Assembly: GCA_020846005.1 (NCBI GenBank)
Contig: JADLEQ010000018.1
Coordinates: 1-43,049, forward strand
DNA from: Polyangiaceae bacterium
Lineage (GTDB): Bacteria > Myxococcota_A > Polyangia > Polyangiales > Polyangiaceae
Reading direction: 5' to 3'
DNA length: 43,049 bases
In this document: positions 1-7,558 of the stretch, in pieces
Position numbering within the stretch: the stretch's first letter is position 1
Layout of the letters: each line of letters opens with the position of its first letter
Position numbers and translations under genes: made by a program
Notes under the pieces: model-generated
The model's input: the letters and a program-made list of their open reading frames with translations, nothing else
The model's database searches: none
What the model was told of the DNA's origin: nothing

Positions 1-1
1 C

Positions 2-541
2 CTGTGGAAGGCGGGGCACCGTCCGCCAGCGCTGTGCATCGAGGTGGTGAGCGCGGGGCACCCGAGCAAGGACTACGAGGACATCCCGGCGCGGTGCGCG
101 GCGGCCGGGGTTGCGGAGCTGTGGGTGTTGGATCCGAAGCTGGCGGGCCCGCGGGCGCCGTCGGGGCCGCACCGGGTGCAGGTGTTCTCGCGGCAGGAGG
201 GCGGCGCGCTGCTGCGGGTGCACGCCGGGGACGGCGCGGGGTGGTCGCCGCTGCTGCGCGCGTACGTGGTGCCGAGGGAGGGCGCGTTCGTGATCGCGGC
301 GGACGCGGGGGGCGAGGAGGCGTGGCTGACGGGGGAGCAGGCGGCCGGCGCAGCGCAGCGGGCGGCGCTGGTGGAGCAGCGCGTGGCGCTGGAGGAGAAG
401 CGCGCGGCGCTGGTGGAGAAGGAGCGCGCGCTCGAGATGGCCGCTGCGGAGCGCCGGGCGCGCGAGGAGGAGCGCGCCGCCAAGGAGGAGGCGCTCGCGC
501 GAGTCGCTGAGCTGGAGGCCGCGCTTCGACAGCACGGCTGA
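2..541 (+). CDS. Uma2-family (DUF820) endonuclease-like protein, 5' partial
   Basis: The reading frame is open from the left edge, so the N-terminus lies outside the window; 179 residues are visible. The segment PALCIEVVS, then a KDY, then AGVAELWVLDP is the C-terminal half of the Uma2/DUF820 fold, a PD-(D/E)XK nuclease-like family in which the Glu of the EV-S strand is an active-site residue. About 60 residues at the end are a highly charged Ala/Glu/Arg heptad-like coiled coil, a tail often added to this family in myxobacteria. Uma2 proteins are abundant and mostly uncharacterised; some are suspected mobile nucleases. Family assignment is by recall of the motif, and function is not known. 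Confidence 0.8.
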   Translation: MWKAGHRPPALCIEVVSAGHPSKDYEDIPARCAAAGVAELWVLDPKLAGPRAPSGPHRVQVFSRQEGGALLRVHAGDGAGWSPLLRAYVVPREGAFVIAADAGGEEAWLTGEQAAGAAQRAALVEQRVALEEKRAALVEKERALEMAAAERRAREEERAAKEEALARVAELEAALRQHG

Positions 542-667
542 AGGAGCGGCGGTGCGAGCAGTCGTCTGTCCGCGCCGGCCAGCGCCCGGCGCGGCGAACG
601 CAACGGCCGCCGCGGCCGGCCCGAGGGTGGGTAGCGCGTCGCCGAGCGGCGTCGCGAGCGGGGGTGC

Positions 668-683
668 TACGCTCGAGCCCGTG
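668..683 (+). promoter_or_regulatory. Leaderless promoter -10 (TACGCT) of the WXXGXW lipoprotein
   Basis: TACGCT at 668-673 is preceded by TGC (extended -10) and ends 7 bases before the GTG at 681. No Shine-Dalgarno site lies between. This places the expected transcription start at or next to the start codon. No convincing -35 is visible. Confidence 0.5.
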
Positions 684-992
684 CAGTCGCAGAAGGTCCG
701 GGCGCTGGCGCGGCTCGCCGGCGCGGGCGCGCTCGTGGGCATGTTCGCGGGGTGCGTCGTCGGTCGGGAGCCGCGGGCGTCGGTCTCGGGCGCCGCCGCC
801 GCGCGCCCTCGCACGGGCCCACCGAGCGCGCTCGGCGGCGTCGACCCTCAGCCGACGGCGCCGGCCGAGCCGGCGCCGTCGGCGCGCGCCGGCTGGGTGT
901 GGCTCCCCCCCTACTGGCACTGGGACGGCGTCCGCTTCCGCCGGGTGCCCGGCCGGTGGGAGCGCGAGGGGGCCGGTTACCGGCGAAGGTAG
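681..992 (+). CDS. Small WXXGXW-repeat lipoprotein
   Basis: A 103-residue predicted lipoprotein. The GTG start is chosen because it opens directly on a signal peptide (Arg/Lys-containing N-region, then an Ala/Gly/Leu hydrophobic core) ending in MFAGC with Cys25 as the lipidation site, and because a -10 box sits 7 bases upstream. The frame is open further upstream, to an ATG at 552, but that part has no signal-peptide logic. A Pro/Ala linker leads to a C-terminal block WVWLPPYWHWDGVRFRR followed by VPGRWE, which matches the short W-x-x-G-x-W repeat found in secreted proteins of Proteobacteria. The role of the repeat is unknown. It stands alone between the Uma2 gene and the peptidase unit. Confidence 0.7.
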   Translation: MQSQKVRALARLAGAGALVGMFAGCVVGREPRASVSGAAAARPRTGPPSALGGVDPQPTAPAEPAPSARAGWVWLPPYWHWDGVRFRRVPGRWEREGAGYRRR

Positions 993-1076
993 GGCCTATG
1001 GGGCGAGCCAGGGGGGGGCAATGTTTGGATGGAGGTAAGGGGTAGCGGCGGGTGGGTGAGCCCCGTAGGATTTCTC

Positions 1077-1104
1077 TTGACCCGAGGTCGTCCTCGACTA
1101 CTCT
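1077..1104 (+). promoter_or_regulatory. Sigma70-type promoter of the peptidase/SUMF1 unit
   Basis: TTGACC (1077-1082) and TACTCT (1099-1104) are separated by 16 bases. The -10 runs into the first unit of the CTCTCG tandem repeat, so transcription would start inside the repeat and the mRNA leader would consist mostly of it. Inferred from sequence only. Confidence 0.5.
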
Positions 1105-1142
1105 CGCTCTCGCTCTCGCTCTCGCTCTCGCTCTCGCTCTCG
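1101..1142 (+). repeat. (CTCTCG)7 hexanucleotide tandem repeat in the leader of the peptidase gene
   Basis: Seven perfect copies of CTCTCG. The array overlaps the -10 box at its left end and stops 20 bases before the ribosome-binding site at 1163. Being hexameric and upstream of the start codon, copy-number change would alter leader length but not reading frame. Confidence 0.9.
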
Positions 1143-1162
1143 CGGGGGCGCGAAGCGCGAGG

Positions 1163-1177
1163 AAGGAGCGAGCGATG
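1163..1177 (+). promoter_or_regulatory. Ribosome-binding site deciding the peptidase start
   Basis: AAGGAG at 1163-1168 lies 6 bases before the ATG at 1175. This supports 1175 rather than the in-frame ATG at 1052, which would translate the hexamer repeat as Leu-Ala dipeptides. Confidence 0.8.
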
Positions 1178-3115
1178 GGAAGCACGAGCGGGAAGCGATG
1201 GGTGGCCGGTGGGTTCCGTATGGCCGGCGTGATCGGAGCCGGATGCATGGCCGCCGCGTGCGCGGGCCACTCGGAGCCGGGCACACCCGGGGAGGCGGTC
1301 GAGCCCGCCTCGGCGGCGGTGGAAGGCGCGGGCTCTCCGCCGGTCGGTCCGGTCGATCCGGTCGCGCACGGCGTGACGGCCGCGGAGATCGCGTGGGCCG
1401 ACCTCCCGACCAACGGTGCGAGCACGAAGACGCTCGCGTTCGAGCTGGCTCGCGCGCAGAAGGGGAAGGTCGAGGTGCGGCCCGTAGTCGTAGCCGCGGG
1501 GCTCGACGGCCGCGTCGCGCGCGAGCCGCTCGAGCTCGTAGAGGTCACGAGCGGCTCGCCTCGGCGCCTCGCGGTCGAGGTGGGTTCACTCCCCATCCAG
1601 GCGCAGCGCGGGCTCGTACAGGTGGCGATCGAGCTGGAGCTCCCAGGTGGTGTCGTGGTCTCGACCGCGCCCCTCTACCTGGAGCACGCTCCGGGCTACG
1701 CCGAAGCGAAGGTGTTCGATGCCGCGGGCGGGCTGGGGCGCGGCGGCGCCGACGCGGCGGGTCGCCTGAGGGGCCCGACCGGGTGGGTGGAGTGGGCCGA
1801 CCCGGCGTCTCCCGCAGGCGCTGCCGGGCGCCGCGGAGTGCCGTTCGCCGTTGGGGCGAGCCGGGCAGAGGCGGTCAGCCCAGAAGCCGAGGCCGATCGG
1901 CTCTCTGGCGGGGAGGGAGCCGCCGCACCCGCGCCGGCCGGTCCCACGGCCGTGACCGTCAAGCTCTGCACCCGGTGGCGCGTTCAGTATGCGGACACCG
2001 GCCAGGGCGAGGACGTCTGGACCTCGGCCGGGTGGCAGAGCGTGCAGGCACCGTTCGCGCTCGCGTCGGTGTTCACCCAGGGCGGTGGCACCCTGAAGTG
2101 GCTCGGCAACCTGGACGCCTCGGGGTGCACCCCCGCGCTGACCCTGCCGGCCGGGACCTACGAGTTGCGCCAGTCGACCGGCTCCACCACGCTGAGCGGC
2201 CGGGCATTCAACGTGTACCAGGTGACCGGCGGCACGCCCGCCCTGACGGTGGTCACCACCAGCTTCTACTGGGCGAACACCACCACCAGCACCATCCAGA
2301 TGTACCCGGCGTACAACAACCAGGCGGTCCAGGCCGCGCCGATCGTAGGCCGGCTGCTCCTCGTCAACGCGTTCACCGACCTCGGGGTCAACGCCGGGAC
2401 CTACACGCTCAGGATGAACCAGGAGTGCCCGTCCGTGCCGGGGAACGGCTGCGTGTCGGGCGGCGTGGTCTACGTTCCCGCCGCGCAGGCGTCGTGGAAG
2501 AACATCATCGCCCACGAGATCGGTCATCAGATCCAGGGCGCCGCGATGGGCGCGCCCTATTACGACTACAGCCAGGACGCGACCGAGGCCTACTGCCGCT
2601 GCGACCACGTCACCTCCGCGAACCAGCTCCACTGCCTCCAGTCGCGAGAGCAGACGGGCGCGGCCCAGATCGAAGGCTGGGCTCACTTCGTCGCCGCGCG
2701 GCTCTTCAACAACAAGTCGGAGTCGAACTGCACGTACGTGTACTACAAGGAGTTCCTGGAGTCCGGCGATGAGTTTCCGGCTATCCTGCCGCCTCCGCTG
2801 GGCCGATCTTGTTGGAACCCAATTCGCTGGATGGAGAGCTACTGCGTCGCGAACAACCGGGGCGTCGAGTGGGACTGGCTGAACTTCTACTGGAAGGTGA
2901 ACAGCACGGGCGGCACGGCCACCATCAGCGTCTCGCAGCTCTACGACATCTACCGCCGCGCGTGCGGCACCTACCCCGCGAGCTGCAACTCCTCCAATAC
3001 GGTGAACTGGACGCAGGCGTTGGCGGGCGCGTACGTGCACTTCGGATCCAACCAGTACAACGCATCATACCTCCACTTCCTGAACCGCGGCATGGATCAT
3101 GGGGTCGACAACTAG
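1175..3115 (+). CDS. HExxH zinc metallopeptidase lipoprotein
   Basis: A 646-residue secreted protein. The N-terminus has a Lys/Arg region, a hydrophobic stretch and candidate lipobox cysteines (Cys24, Cys29). About 200 residues of Pro/Ala-rich, beta-type sequence precede a Thr/Asn-rich region and the catalytic part. HEIGH at 447-451 is a zinc-binding HExxH helix, and the Glu of EGWAHF near residue 500, about 50 residues further on, is a good third ligand, as in gluzincin-type peptidases. Several Cys residues (YCRC, HCLQ, SNC, YCV, CGTY, SCN) suggest an extracytoplasmic disulfide-bonded domain. The gene is first in a unit of three overlapping reading frames, followed by two SUMF1-like lipoproteins. 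Specific family and substrate were not recognised. Confidence 0.8.
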   Translation: MGSTSGKRWVAGGFRMAGVIGAGCMAAACAGHSEPGTPGEAVEPASAAVEGAGSPPVGPVDPVAHGVTAAEIAWADLPTNGASTKTLAFELARAQKGKVEVRPVVVAAGLDGRVAREPLELVEVTSGSPRRLAVEVGSLPIQAQRGLVQVAIELELPGGVVVSTAPLYLEHAPGYAEAKVFDAAGGLGRGGADAAGRLRGPTGWVEWADPASPAGAAGRRGVPFAVGASRAEAVSPEAEADRLSGGEGAAAPAPAGPTAVTVKLCTRWRVQYADTGQGEDVWTSAGWQSVQAPFALASVFTQGGGTLKWLGNLDASGCTPALTLPAGTYELRQSTGSTTLSGRAFNVYQVTGGTPALTVVTTSFYWANTTTSTIQMYPAYNNQAVQAAPIVGRLLLVNAFTDLGVNAGTYTLRMNQECPSVPGNGCVSGGVVYVPAAQASWKNIIAHEIGHQIQGAAMGAPYYDYSQDATEAYCRCDHVTSANQLHCLQSREQTGAAQIEGWAHFVAARLFNNKSESNCTYVYYKEFLESGDEFPAILPPPLGRSCWNPIRWMESYCVANNRGVEWDWLNFYWKVNSTGGTATISVSQLYDIYRRACGTYPASCNSSNTVNWTQALAGAYVHFGSNQYNASYLHFLNRGMDHGVDN

Positions 3116-4331
3116 GCGTCGCCCCGCGCGAGCGCTGGCCGGGTGGGTAGCCCTCTCGGCTACCGCGCTCGGGGCGGTCGCGCACGCGTGTGCGCGTGGT
3201 GGGGAGGGCACCGCGCGCCCCGGCGGCGTCGCGCCGCCGGCGAGCGGGGCGGCCGGCGCCGGCGCGGGCGCGGGCGGCGCCACCGGCGGGCAGGGCGGTG
3301 GTGGCGGCGAGAGCTCGGCCGGCGCGGGCGGCGGGTCGAGCGCCGGCGCCGCCGGCTGGGGTGGAGACGCCGGGTGCTGGCGGGATCCGCTGCAGCCGAA
3401 GGTCTCCGCCCTCCCCTGCGATCAGCCCGCGCCGAGCCCGCGCTGCGAGGGCGGGTTCTGCCGCGTCGAGCCCGGGTGCTTCGTCATGGGCGCGCCCTGG
3501 TGCGAGTGGGGGCGCGCCAAGTACGCGGAGGACCCTGTGCAGGTGACGCTCACGCGCGCCTTCTACCTCGGCCAGTACGAGGTCACGCAGGCCGAGTGGG
3601 AGTCACTCGGGTTCGTCAACCGGAGCGGCGTCTTCCCGGACGGCGCGTGGGCGGGGCGGGGCGACTGCATCGCGCCGGACTGCCCCGTCGGGAACGTGGC
3701 GTGGCTTGAGGCGCTCACGTACGCCAACGCGCGCTCGCGCGCGGAGGGGCTCGCGGAGTGCTACGAGCTGATCGGGTGCAAGGGTGAGATCGGCGTGGAC
3801 TATCTCTGCCAGGGCGTCCGCAGCACGGGCGAGTCGATCTACGCCTGCCCCGGCTACCGCCTCCCGACGGGAGCGGAGTGGGAGTACGCGGCGCGCGCCG
3901 GCACGCGGACGGCCACCTACGGCGGCGACCTCACGCCCATCCCCGACTCGGCGCTGTGCGCGCTCGACCCCGCGCTCGAGCCGATCGCCTGGTACTGCAA
4001 CAATTCGGGCGGGATGACGCATCCCGTCGGTCAACTCCTACCCAATGGGTGGGGACTATATGATATGCTGGGGAACGCCATGGAAGTCGTGAACGACGCG
4101 GACCAACCTCGCTATGGAGACGGGCCGCACGTTGACTTCAACCATGTCGTTAGCTGGGATGGCGGGCCGTACGACTTCCGGCAAGGGCGCGGCGGCACCG
4201 CCCTGCTGTGGGCTGAGGCACTGCGCGTGGCTGACCGCTGCCCCGCGGCTCCGCCCGATGCGACGAGCCCCACGGGCGGCTTCCGCCTAGCTCGCACGGT
4301 CCCACCCGCTCCAAGAGACGCCTCACCATGA
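3099..4331 (+). CDS. SUMF1/FGE-like domain lipoprotein, first copy
   Basis: A 410-residue exported protein starting 17 bases inside the end of the peptidase gene, so probably translated by coupling. A twin-Arg-containing hydrophobic signal ends at a possible lipobox Cys31, followed by a Gly/Ala/Ser linker to about residue 90. From about residue 120 it has the formylglycine-generating-enzyme (SUMF1) fold signature: VMGAPW, an EVTQAEW block, LPTGAEWEYAARAGT, and a final GGFRLAR. The conserved catalytic segment near the C-terminus (GGS followed by active-site Cys in true FGEs) is degenerate here, so sulfatase activation is unlikely. Such domains also serve as binding or structural modules. Extra Cys pairs are consistent with export. 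Confidence 0.82.
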   Translation: MGSTTRRRPARALAGWVALSATALGAVAHACARGGEGTARPGGVAPPASGAAGAGAGAGGATGGQGGGGGESSAGAGGGSSAGAAGWGGDAGCWRDPLQPKVSALPCDQPAPSPRCEGGFCRVEPGCFVMGAPWCEWGRAKYAEDPVQVTLTRAFYLGQYEVTQAEWESLGFVNRSGVFPDGAWAGRGDCIAPDCPVGNVAWLEALTYANARSRAEGLAECYELIGCKGEIGVDYLCQGVRSTGESIYACPGYRLPTGAEWEYAARAGTRTATYGGDLTPIPDSALCALDPALEPIAWYCNNSGGMTHPVGQLLPNGWGLYDMLGNAMEVVNDADQPRYGDGPHVDFNHVVSWDGGPYDFRQGRGGTALLWAEALRVADRCPAAPPDATSPTGGFRLARTVPPAPRDASP

Positions 4332-5524
4332 TGCTGGCCCGGTTCCCTTCAGTCCCGTCCTCCCGTCCCGCTCGCCGGCGCGAGGCGCTGCGCTGGCTCA
4401 TCGCGCTGGCGTCGGCCGTCGCGAGCGGCGCCGCCGGCTGCGCCGAGTCCCCTGCGCCGGGGAGCACCACGAGCGCGACCGGGGGCGGAGCCGGAGCCGA
4501 TGGCGCCGCTGGCGTTGGCGGCGCGTCCCCGGACGCGGCCTCGGACGTCGGCGCGTCCGAAGCCGGGGGGTGCTATCGCGAGCCGGATCTGCCGGAGCGG
4601 TGGTCGCCGCCGTGCGAGTTCGTGCCGGGCCACAACGTCTGCGAAGCGGGGCGCTGCGGGCTCACGTACGGGTGCATGGTGTTGGGCGCCGGCTGGTGCG
4701 AGCCGGGGCGCGCCGCGTCCGGCGAGGACCCGGTCCAGGTGTACATGACGCTCGCGCCGCAGGTCGGCGAGCGCGAGGTGACGCGCGCCGAGTGGGTGGC
4801 CGCCGGACTCACGCTCCCGGCGGTGGCCGGCGGCGACGCGGGCGCGGGCGTGGACGCGGGCGACGTCGGCTGCGCCGGGATGGACTGCCCGGTGACGGGC
4901 GTGAGCTGGGTCGAGGCGGTCGTGTACGCGAACGCCCGGTCGGACGCCGAGGGTCTCGGCCAGTGCTACCAGGTGAACGGGTGCTCGGGTACGGCCGGGG
5001 TCGATCTCGAGTGCCAGTTCGTCACCGCCGCGACCTCTCCCTCACAGCGGTGTGAGGGCTACCGCCTGCTCACCGCCGCCGAGTGGGAGTACGCGGCGCG
5101 CGCCGGCACACGCACCGCGTACTGGTCCGGCCCGGCGACGCAGGCCGCCGCCGCGACGACGTGCGAGGTGGAGCCAGCGCTGGCGGGCTCCGCGTGGTAC
5201 TGCGCGTCGGCAGGCGGCGCGCTGCACCCCGTCGGGCAGCTCCCCGCGAACGGCCTCGGGTTCTTCGACGTCCTCGGCAACGCCGCGGAGTGGGTCGAGG
5301 ACGAGCTCGCGTTCGATCCGGGGGCGGGCCCGCTGGAGAACCCCGGCGGCGACGTGCAGGTCGACGTGGGCGCGGGCGCACCGCGCCAGATCCGGGGCGG
5401 CTCGTACGCCGATCGCGCGGGCACGCTGCGCGCCGCCGCCAGGCGCTCGGCCCCGCCAGCCGCGAGGCTCCCCGACGTGGGCTTCCGGGTGGTGCGCTGG
5501 GTGTACTGGGTGGGCGGGGGCTGA
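4328..5524 (+). CDS. SUMF1/FGE-like domain lipoprotein, second copy
   Basis: A 398-residue lipoprotein whose ATG overlaps the preceding TGA as ATGA. The signal peptide ends in SGAAGC (Cys38), followed by a Gly/Ala/Asp linker. The SUMF1 fold is clearer than in the preceding copy: EVTRAEW, CPVTGVSWVEAVVYANARS, LLTAAEWEYAARAGTRTAY, LGFFDVLGNAAEWVED, IRGGSY and DVGFRVVR. After IRGGSY there is Ala-Asp-Arg where catalytic FGEs carry their first active-site cysteine, so it should not make formylglycine. The two copies share layout and Cys pattern and look like a tandem duplication that has diverged. Last gene of the unit; a role with the peptidase in a surface assembly is inference. Confidence 0.85.
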   Translation: MMLARFPSVPSSRPARRREALRWLIALASAVASGAAGCAESPAPGSTTSATGGGAGADGAAGVGGASPDAASDVGASEAGGCYREPDLPERWSPPCEFVPGHNVCEAGRCGLTYGCMVLGAGWCEPGRAASGEDPVQVYMTLAPQVGEREVTRAEWVAAGLTLPAVAGGDAGAGVDAGDVGCAGMDCPVTGVSWVEAVVYANARSDAEGLGQCYQVNGCSGTAGVDLECQFVTAATSPSQRCEGYRLLTAAEWEYAARAGTRTAYWSGPATQAAAATTCEVEPALAGSAWYCASAGGALHPVGQLPANGLGFFDVLGNAAEWVEDELAFDPGAGPLENPGGDVQVDVGAGAPRQIRGGSYADRAGTLRAAARRSAPPAARLPDVGFRVVRWVYWVGGG

Positions 5525-5594
5525 GCGTCGGCGCCGGAGCGGCTCGCGATGTTCGTGCAGCGGCCGCGGCCTCGTCACTCGCCGCGCGGAGTGT

Positions 5595-5608
5595 CATGCT
5601 TCGGCATG
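5595..5608 (+). promoter_or_regulatory. Possible leaderless -10 (CATGCT) of the metallophosphoesterase
   Basis: CATGCT at 5595-5600 ends 5 bases before the ATG at 5606. It is a weak match to the TA(C/G)GCT box seen before other genes here, but has the same position and there is no Shine-Dalgarno site. Confidence 0.3.
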
Positions 5609-6307
5609 CGCGTCGCGGTGATCTCCGACCTCCACCTCGGTGCGGGCGACGTCTGCGACTCCTTCGGGCACGACGACGCGGAGTTCCTCCGGTTCCTCCG
5701 CTTCCTCGAGCGCGAGTTCCAGCAGATCGTGCTGCTCGGCGACATCTGGGAGACGCTCACCGCGAGAGCGCTCGGGCGCCCGCGCGCGGCGCTCGCGGCC
5801 GCGAGGCGTGCGCACCGCGAGATCGCCGCGCGCCTCGCCGGGCCCCGCTACGTCTACGTCCACGGCAATCACGATGTCGCGGCGCGCGCCGAGGGTGCGC
5901 TGGAGCGCCACCTCCTCGTGGCGGACGGCGCCAGGCTGCTCTTCACGCACGGGCACCAGGGGGACGCGCTGGTGCGCTACGCGCGGCCGCTCTCCGAGCT
6001 CGGCGTCTGGCTGGGCGCAGGGCTCCGCCGATCGGGGCTCACCGCCGTCCACCGCCGGCTCGCCGGGCTCGACGTGAGCTCGAAGGGCCTCACCGATCCG
6101 GACCGGTGTCCGTTCCAGCGCTGGGCGATGGCCGTCGCGACGGACCGCCGTGTCGACGTGATCGTGACCGGCCACACCCACCTCGCGACCCGCGCCTCCC
6201 ATGGCGAGCGGCTGTTCATGAACAGCGGATCGTGCAGCGAGGGGCGGACGAGCTTCCTCGCGATCGACACCCGGAGAGCGGCGTTCGAGGTCCACGACCG
6301 CTGGTGA
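5606..6307 (+). CDS. Calcineurin-like metallophosphoesterase
   Basis: A 233-residue cytoplasmic-looking protein with the full binuclear-metal motif set of the calcineurin-like phosphoesterase family: DLH at 8-10, GD at 45-46, GNHD at 87-90, a later TH-GH segment (LLFTHGHQGD) and GHTH near residue 186. The start at 5606 is chosen because the first strand MRVAVISDLH begins there; an in-frame ATG at 5549 would add 19 residues with no family counterpart. Size and the H-rich middle resemble UDP-2,3-diacylglucosamine hydrolase (LpxH-like) and related small phosphoesterases, but substrate cannot be assigned. It is convergent with the next gene. Confidence 0.85.
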   Translation: MRVAVISDLHLGAGDVCDSFGHDDAEFLRFLRFLEREFQQIVLLGDIWETLTARALGRPRAALAAARRAHREIAARLAGPRYVYVHGNHDVAARAEGALERHLLVADGARLLFTHGHQGDALVRYARPLSELGVWLGAGLRRSGLTAVHRRLAGLDVSSKGLTDPDRCPFQRWAMAVATDRRVDVIVTGHTHLATRASHGERLFMNSGSCSEGRTSFLAIDTRRAAFEVHDRW

Positions 6308-6311
6308 TCGG

Positions 6312-6336
6312 GGGCGCGCGCCGCCGGCCCGCGCCC
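6312..6336. terminator. Candidate bidirectional terminator hairpin
   Basis: GGGCGCG (6312-6318) pairs with CGCGCCC (6330-6336) over an 11-base loop, in the 47-base gap between two convergent genes. There is no T-tract, and such stems are common by chance at this GC content. Confidence 0.3.
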
Positions 6337-6354
6337 GCTCCGCCCCAGCGAGCG

Positions 6355-7203
6355 TCACTGGGTGATGTCGCAGCCGAGCTTCTCGCACACGCAGGCGGGC
6401 GAGCCGGGGTCGTCCATCATCGGATCCGCACCCCACCGCATGCAGCTGTAGCCCGCGGCGCAGGGTTCGCACTTGGTGGGATCGCTGCTGTAGACGGCGA
6501 GGCCGTGGGGGCACGCCTTGCTGCACGGCTCCCCCAGGCCGCCCCCCTGCTGGGCGCCGCCGCCCGCAGTGGCGCCGCCCTTCTTCTGGAACGCTCCCCA
6601 GTCGGATCCGTCGCACTCGGGCCCCTTCCCCAGGGCGACGTGCTTCGGTCGCTCCGCCCCGGACGGCCAGCTCACGAAGAGCGACGCGCGTGACCCTTCG
6701 CGGCAGATGCGGATCGCCTGTGTCTTGCCCTTCTTCAGTCGCAGGACGAACGACGCGTACTTCCCCGGCACGACCTGCTCGAAGTAGTCGGAGGTCTTGA
6801 CGCCGAAGTTCTCCATCTTCTCGTACCCGACGATCTTGCCGTCGCAGTAGACCCGGAGCCACTCGCGCAGCACGGTGAGAGAGCAGCCATCCGGCTGCGA
6901 GTTCGCGGCCTGCGTGTTCACCTTCTTGCCCCGATCCCACTCCGCTCCCACGGGCGGATTGGACTTCTTCGACGGCATCTTGGGGATGGGCTGGCCGTCA
7001 TCGAGGTTCTCCTCCGGCGGTGGCGGCGCCGTCGGGGTGGCGGCCGCCGTCGGCGCCGCCCCTGTCGGAACCTCGGCGACCGGCGCCGCCGTGCTCGCCC
7101 CTCCCGTCGGCGCCGCCTCGTCCCCCTTCTTGCATGCCAGGAGCGCCGCCCCCAACGCCAGCACCACGATCCCACACGCAGCTGTTTGCTTCCCGACCGC
7201 CAT
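6355..7203 (-). CDS. Lipoprotein of unknown function with Cys-rich C-terminus
   Basis: A 282-residue predicted lipoprotein. The ATG at 7203 is chosen because it opens a compact signal peptide ending in AALLAC (Cys24); reading further upstream would enter the tandem-repeat spacer. A Pro/Ala/Thr linker of about 45 residues follows. The middle domain (about 95-200) contains a CSLTV-LRVYCDGKIVGYE strand pair, probably disulfide linked, and ends near CDGSDWGAFQK. The last 60 residues hold ten cysteines (CSKACPHG, CEPCAAGYSC, CVCEKLGC) in a compact, probably disulfide-rich module. No named family was recognised. The upstream region has no clear -10 or ribosome site. Confidence 0.7.
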   Translation of the reverse strand: MAVGKQTAACGIVVLALGAALLACKKGDEAAPTGGASTAAPVAEVPTGAAPTAAATPTAPPPPEENLDDGQPIPKMPSKKSNPPVGAEWDRGKKVNTQAANSQPDGCSLTVLREWLRVYCDGKIVGYEKMENFGVKTSDYFEQVVPGKYASFVLRLKKGKTQAIRICREGSRASLFVSWPSGAERPKHVALGKGPECDGSDWGAFQKKGGATAGGGAQQGGGLGEPCSKACPHGLAVYSSDPTKCEPCAAGYSCMRWGADPMMDDPGSPACVCEKLGCDITQ

Positions 7204-7252
7204 CCAACAATTCTCGCCCCCTTCGCCCCCCGCCGTCAACAGCCCGCCCCCC

Positions 7253-7320
7253 GCGCCAGCACTCGCCCCGCGCCAGCACTCGCCCCGCGCCAGCACTCGC
7301 CCCGCGCCAGCACTCGCCCC
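7253..7320 (+). repeat. 17-bp tandem repeat, four copies
   Basis: Unit GCGCCAGCACTCGCCCC, four perfect copies, followed directly by the truncated variant GCGCACTCCC. Not a CRISPR: there are no spacers. Confidence 0.9.
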
Positions 7321-7362
7321 GCGCACTCCCTCGCCCCCGCTCTCCCGGTCGCCCTCGCCCCC

Positions 7363-7470
7363 GCCCTGCCTCTCGCGGTCGCCCTGCCTCTCGCGGTCGC
7401 CCTGCCTCTCGCGGTCGCCCTGCCTCCCGCGGTCGCCCTCCCTCTCGCGGTCGCCCTCGCTCTCCCGCTC
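7363..7470 (+). repeat. 18-bp tandem repeat, six copies
   Basis: Unit GCCCTGCCTCTCGCGGTC. The first three copies are perfect; copy 4 has one change, copy 5 one change and copy 6 several, so the array decays towards the downstream gene. A degenerate half copy precedes it. The unit shares the CTCGC core of the other arrays in this window. Confidence 0.9.
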
Positions 7471-7543
7471 GCCCCCGCGGCCTCCGGGCCGCCCCGCGCG
7501 CGTCGGTGGGCCGCGCGCGCTTCCCTCGCCTCGAGCGCCCGCC

Positions 7544-7558
7544 TAGGCTGCCGCCATG
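7544..7558 (+). promoter_or_regulatory. Leaderless promoter -10 (TAGGCT) of the CBS-type enzyme
   Basis: TAGGCT at 7544-7549 ends 6 bases before the ATG at 7556, exactly the spacing expected if the start codon is +1. No Shine-Dalgarno site. A TTCCCT at 7521-7526 is a poor -35 at 17-base spacing. Confidence 0.55.

Larger units (their letters stand above)
7204..7555. other. Divergent intergenic spacer filled with tandem repeats
   Basis: 352 bases between two divergent genes. Apart from the two minisatellite arrays and the -10 box next to 7556, no coding or structural feature is supported. Long open frames through it encode only repetitive Pro/Arg/Ala/Ser peptides. Confidence 0.7.

Noticed and set aside
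1052-1174. In-frame ATG at 1052 extending the peptidase by 41 residues through the CTCTCG repeat
   Set aside because: It would code Leu-Ala dipeptides before the signal peptide, while ATG 1175 has AAGGAG at ideal spacing and opens directly on the signal peptide.
3099-5524. Functional sulfatase-activating enzymes (formylglycine generation)
   Set aside because: The active-site cysteine region after the GGS-type segment is missing in both copies, and no sulfatase gene is nearby.
7253-7470. Possible CRISPR array
   Set aside because: The repeats are directly adjacent with no unique spacers, and no cas genes are present.
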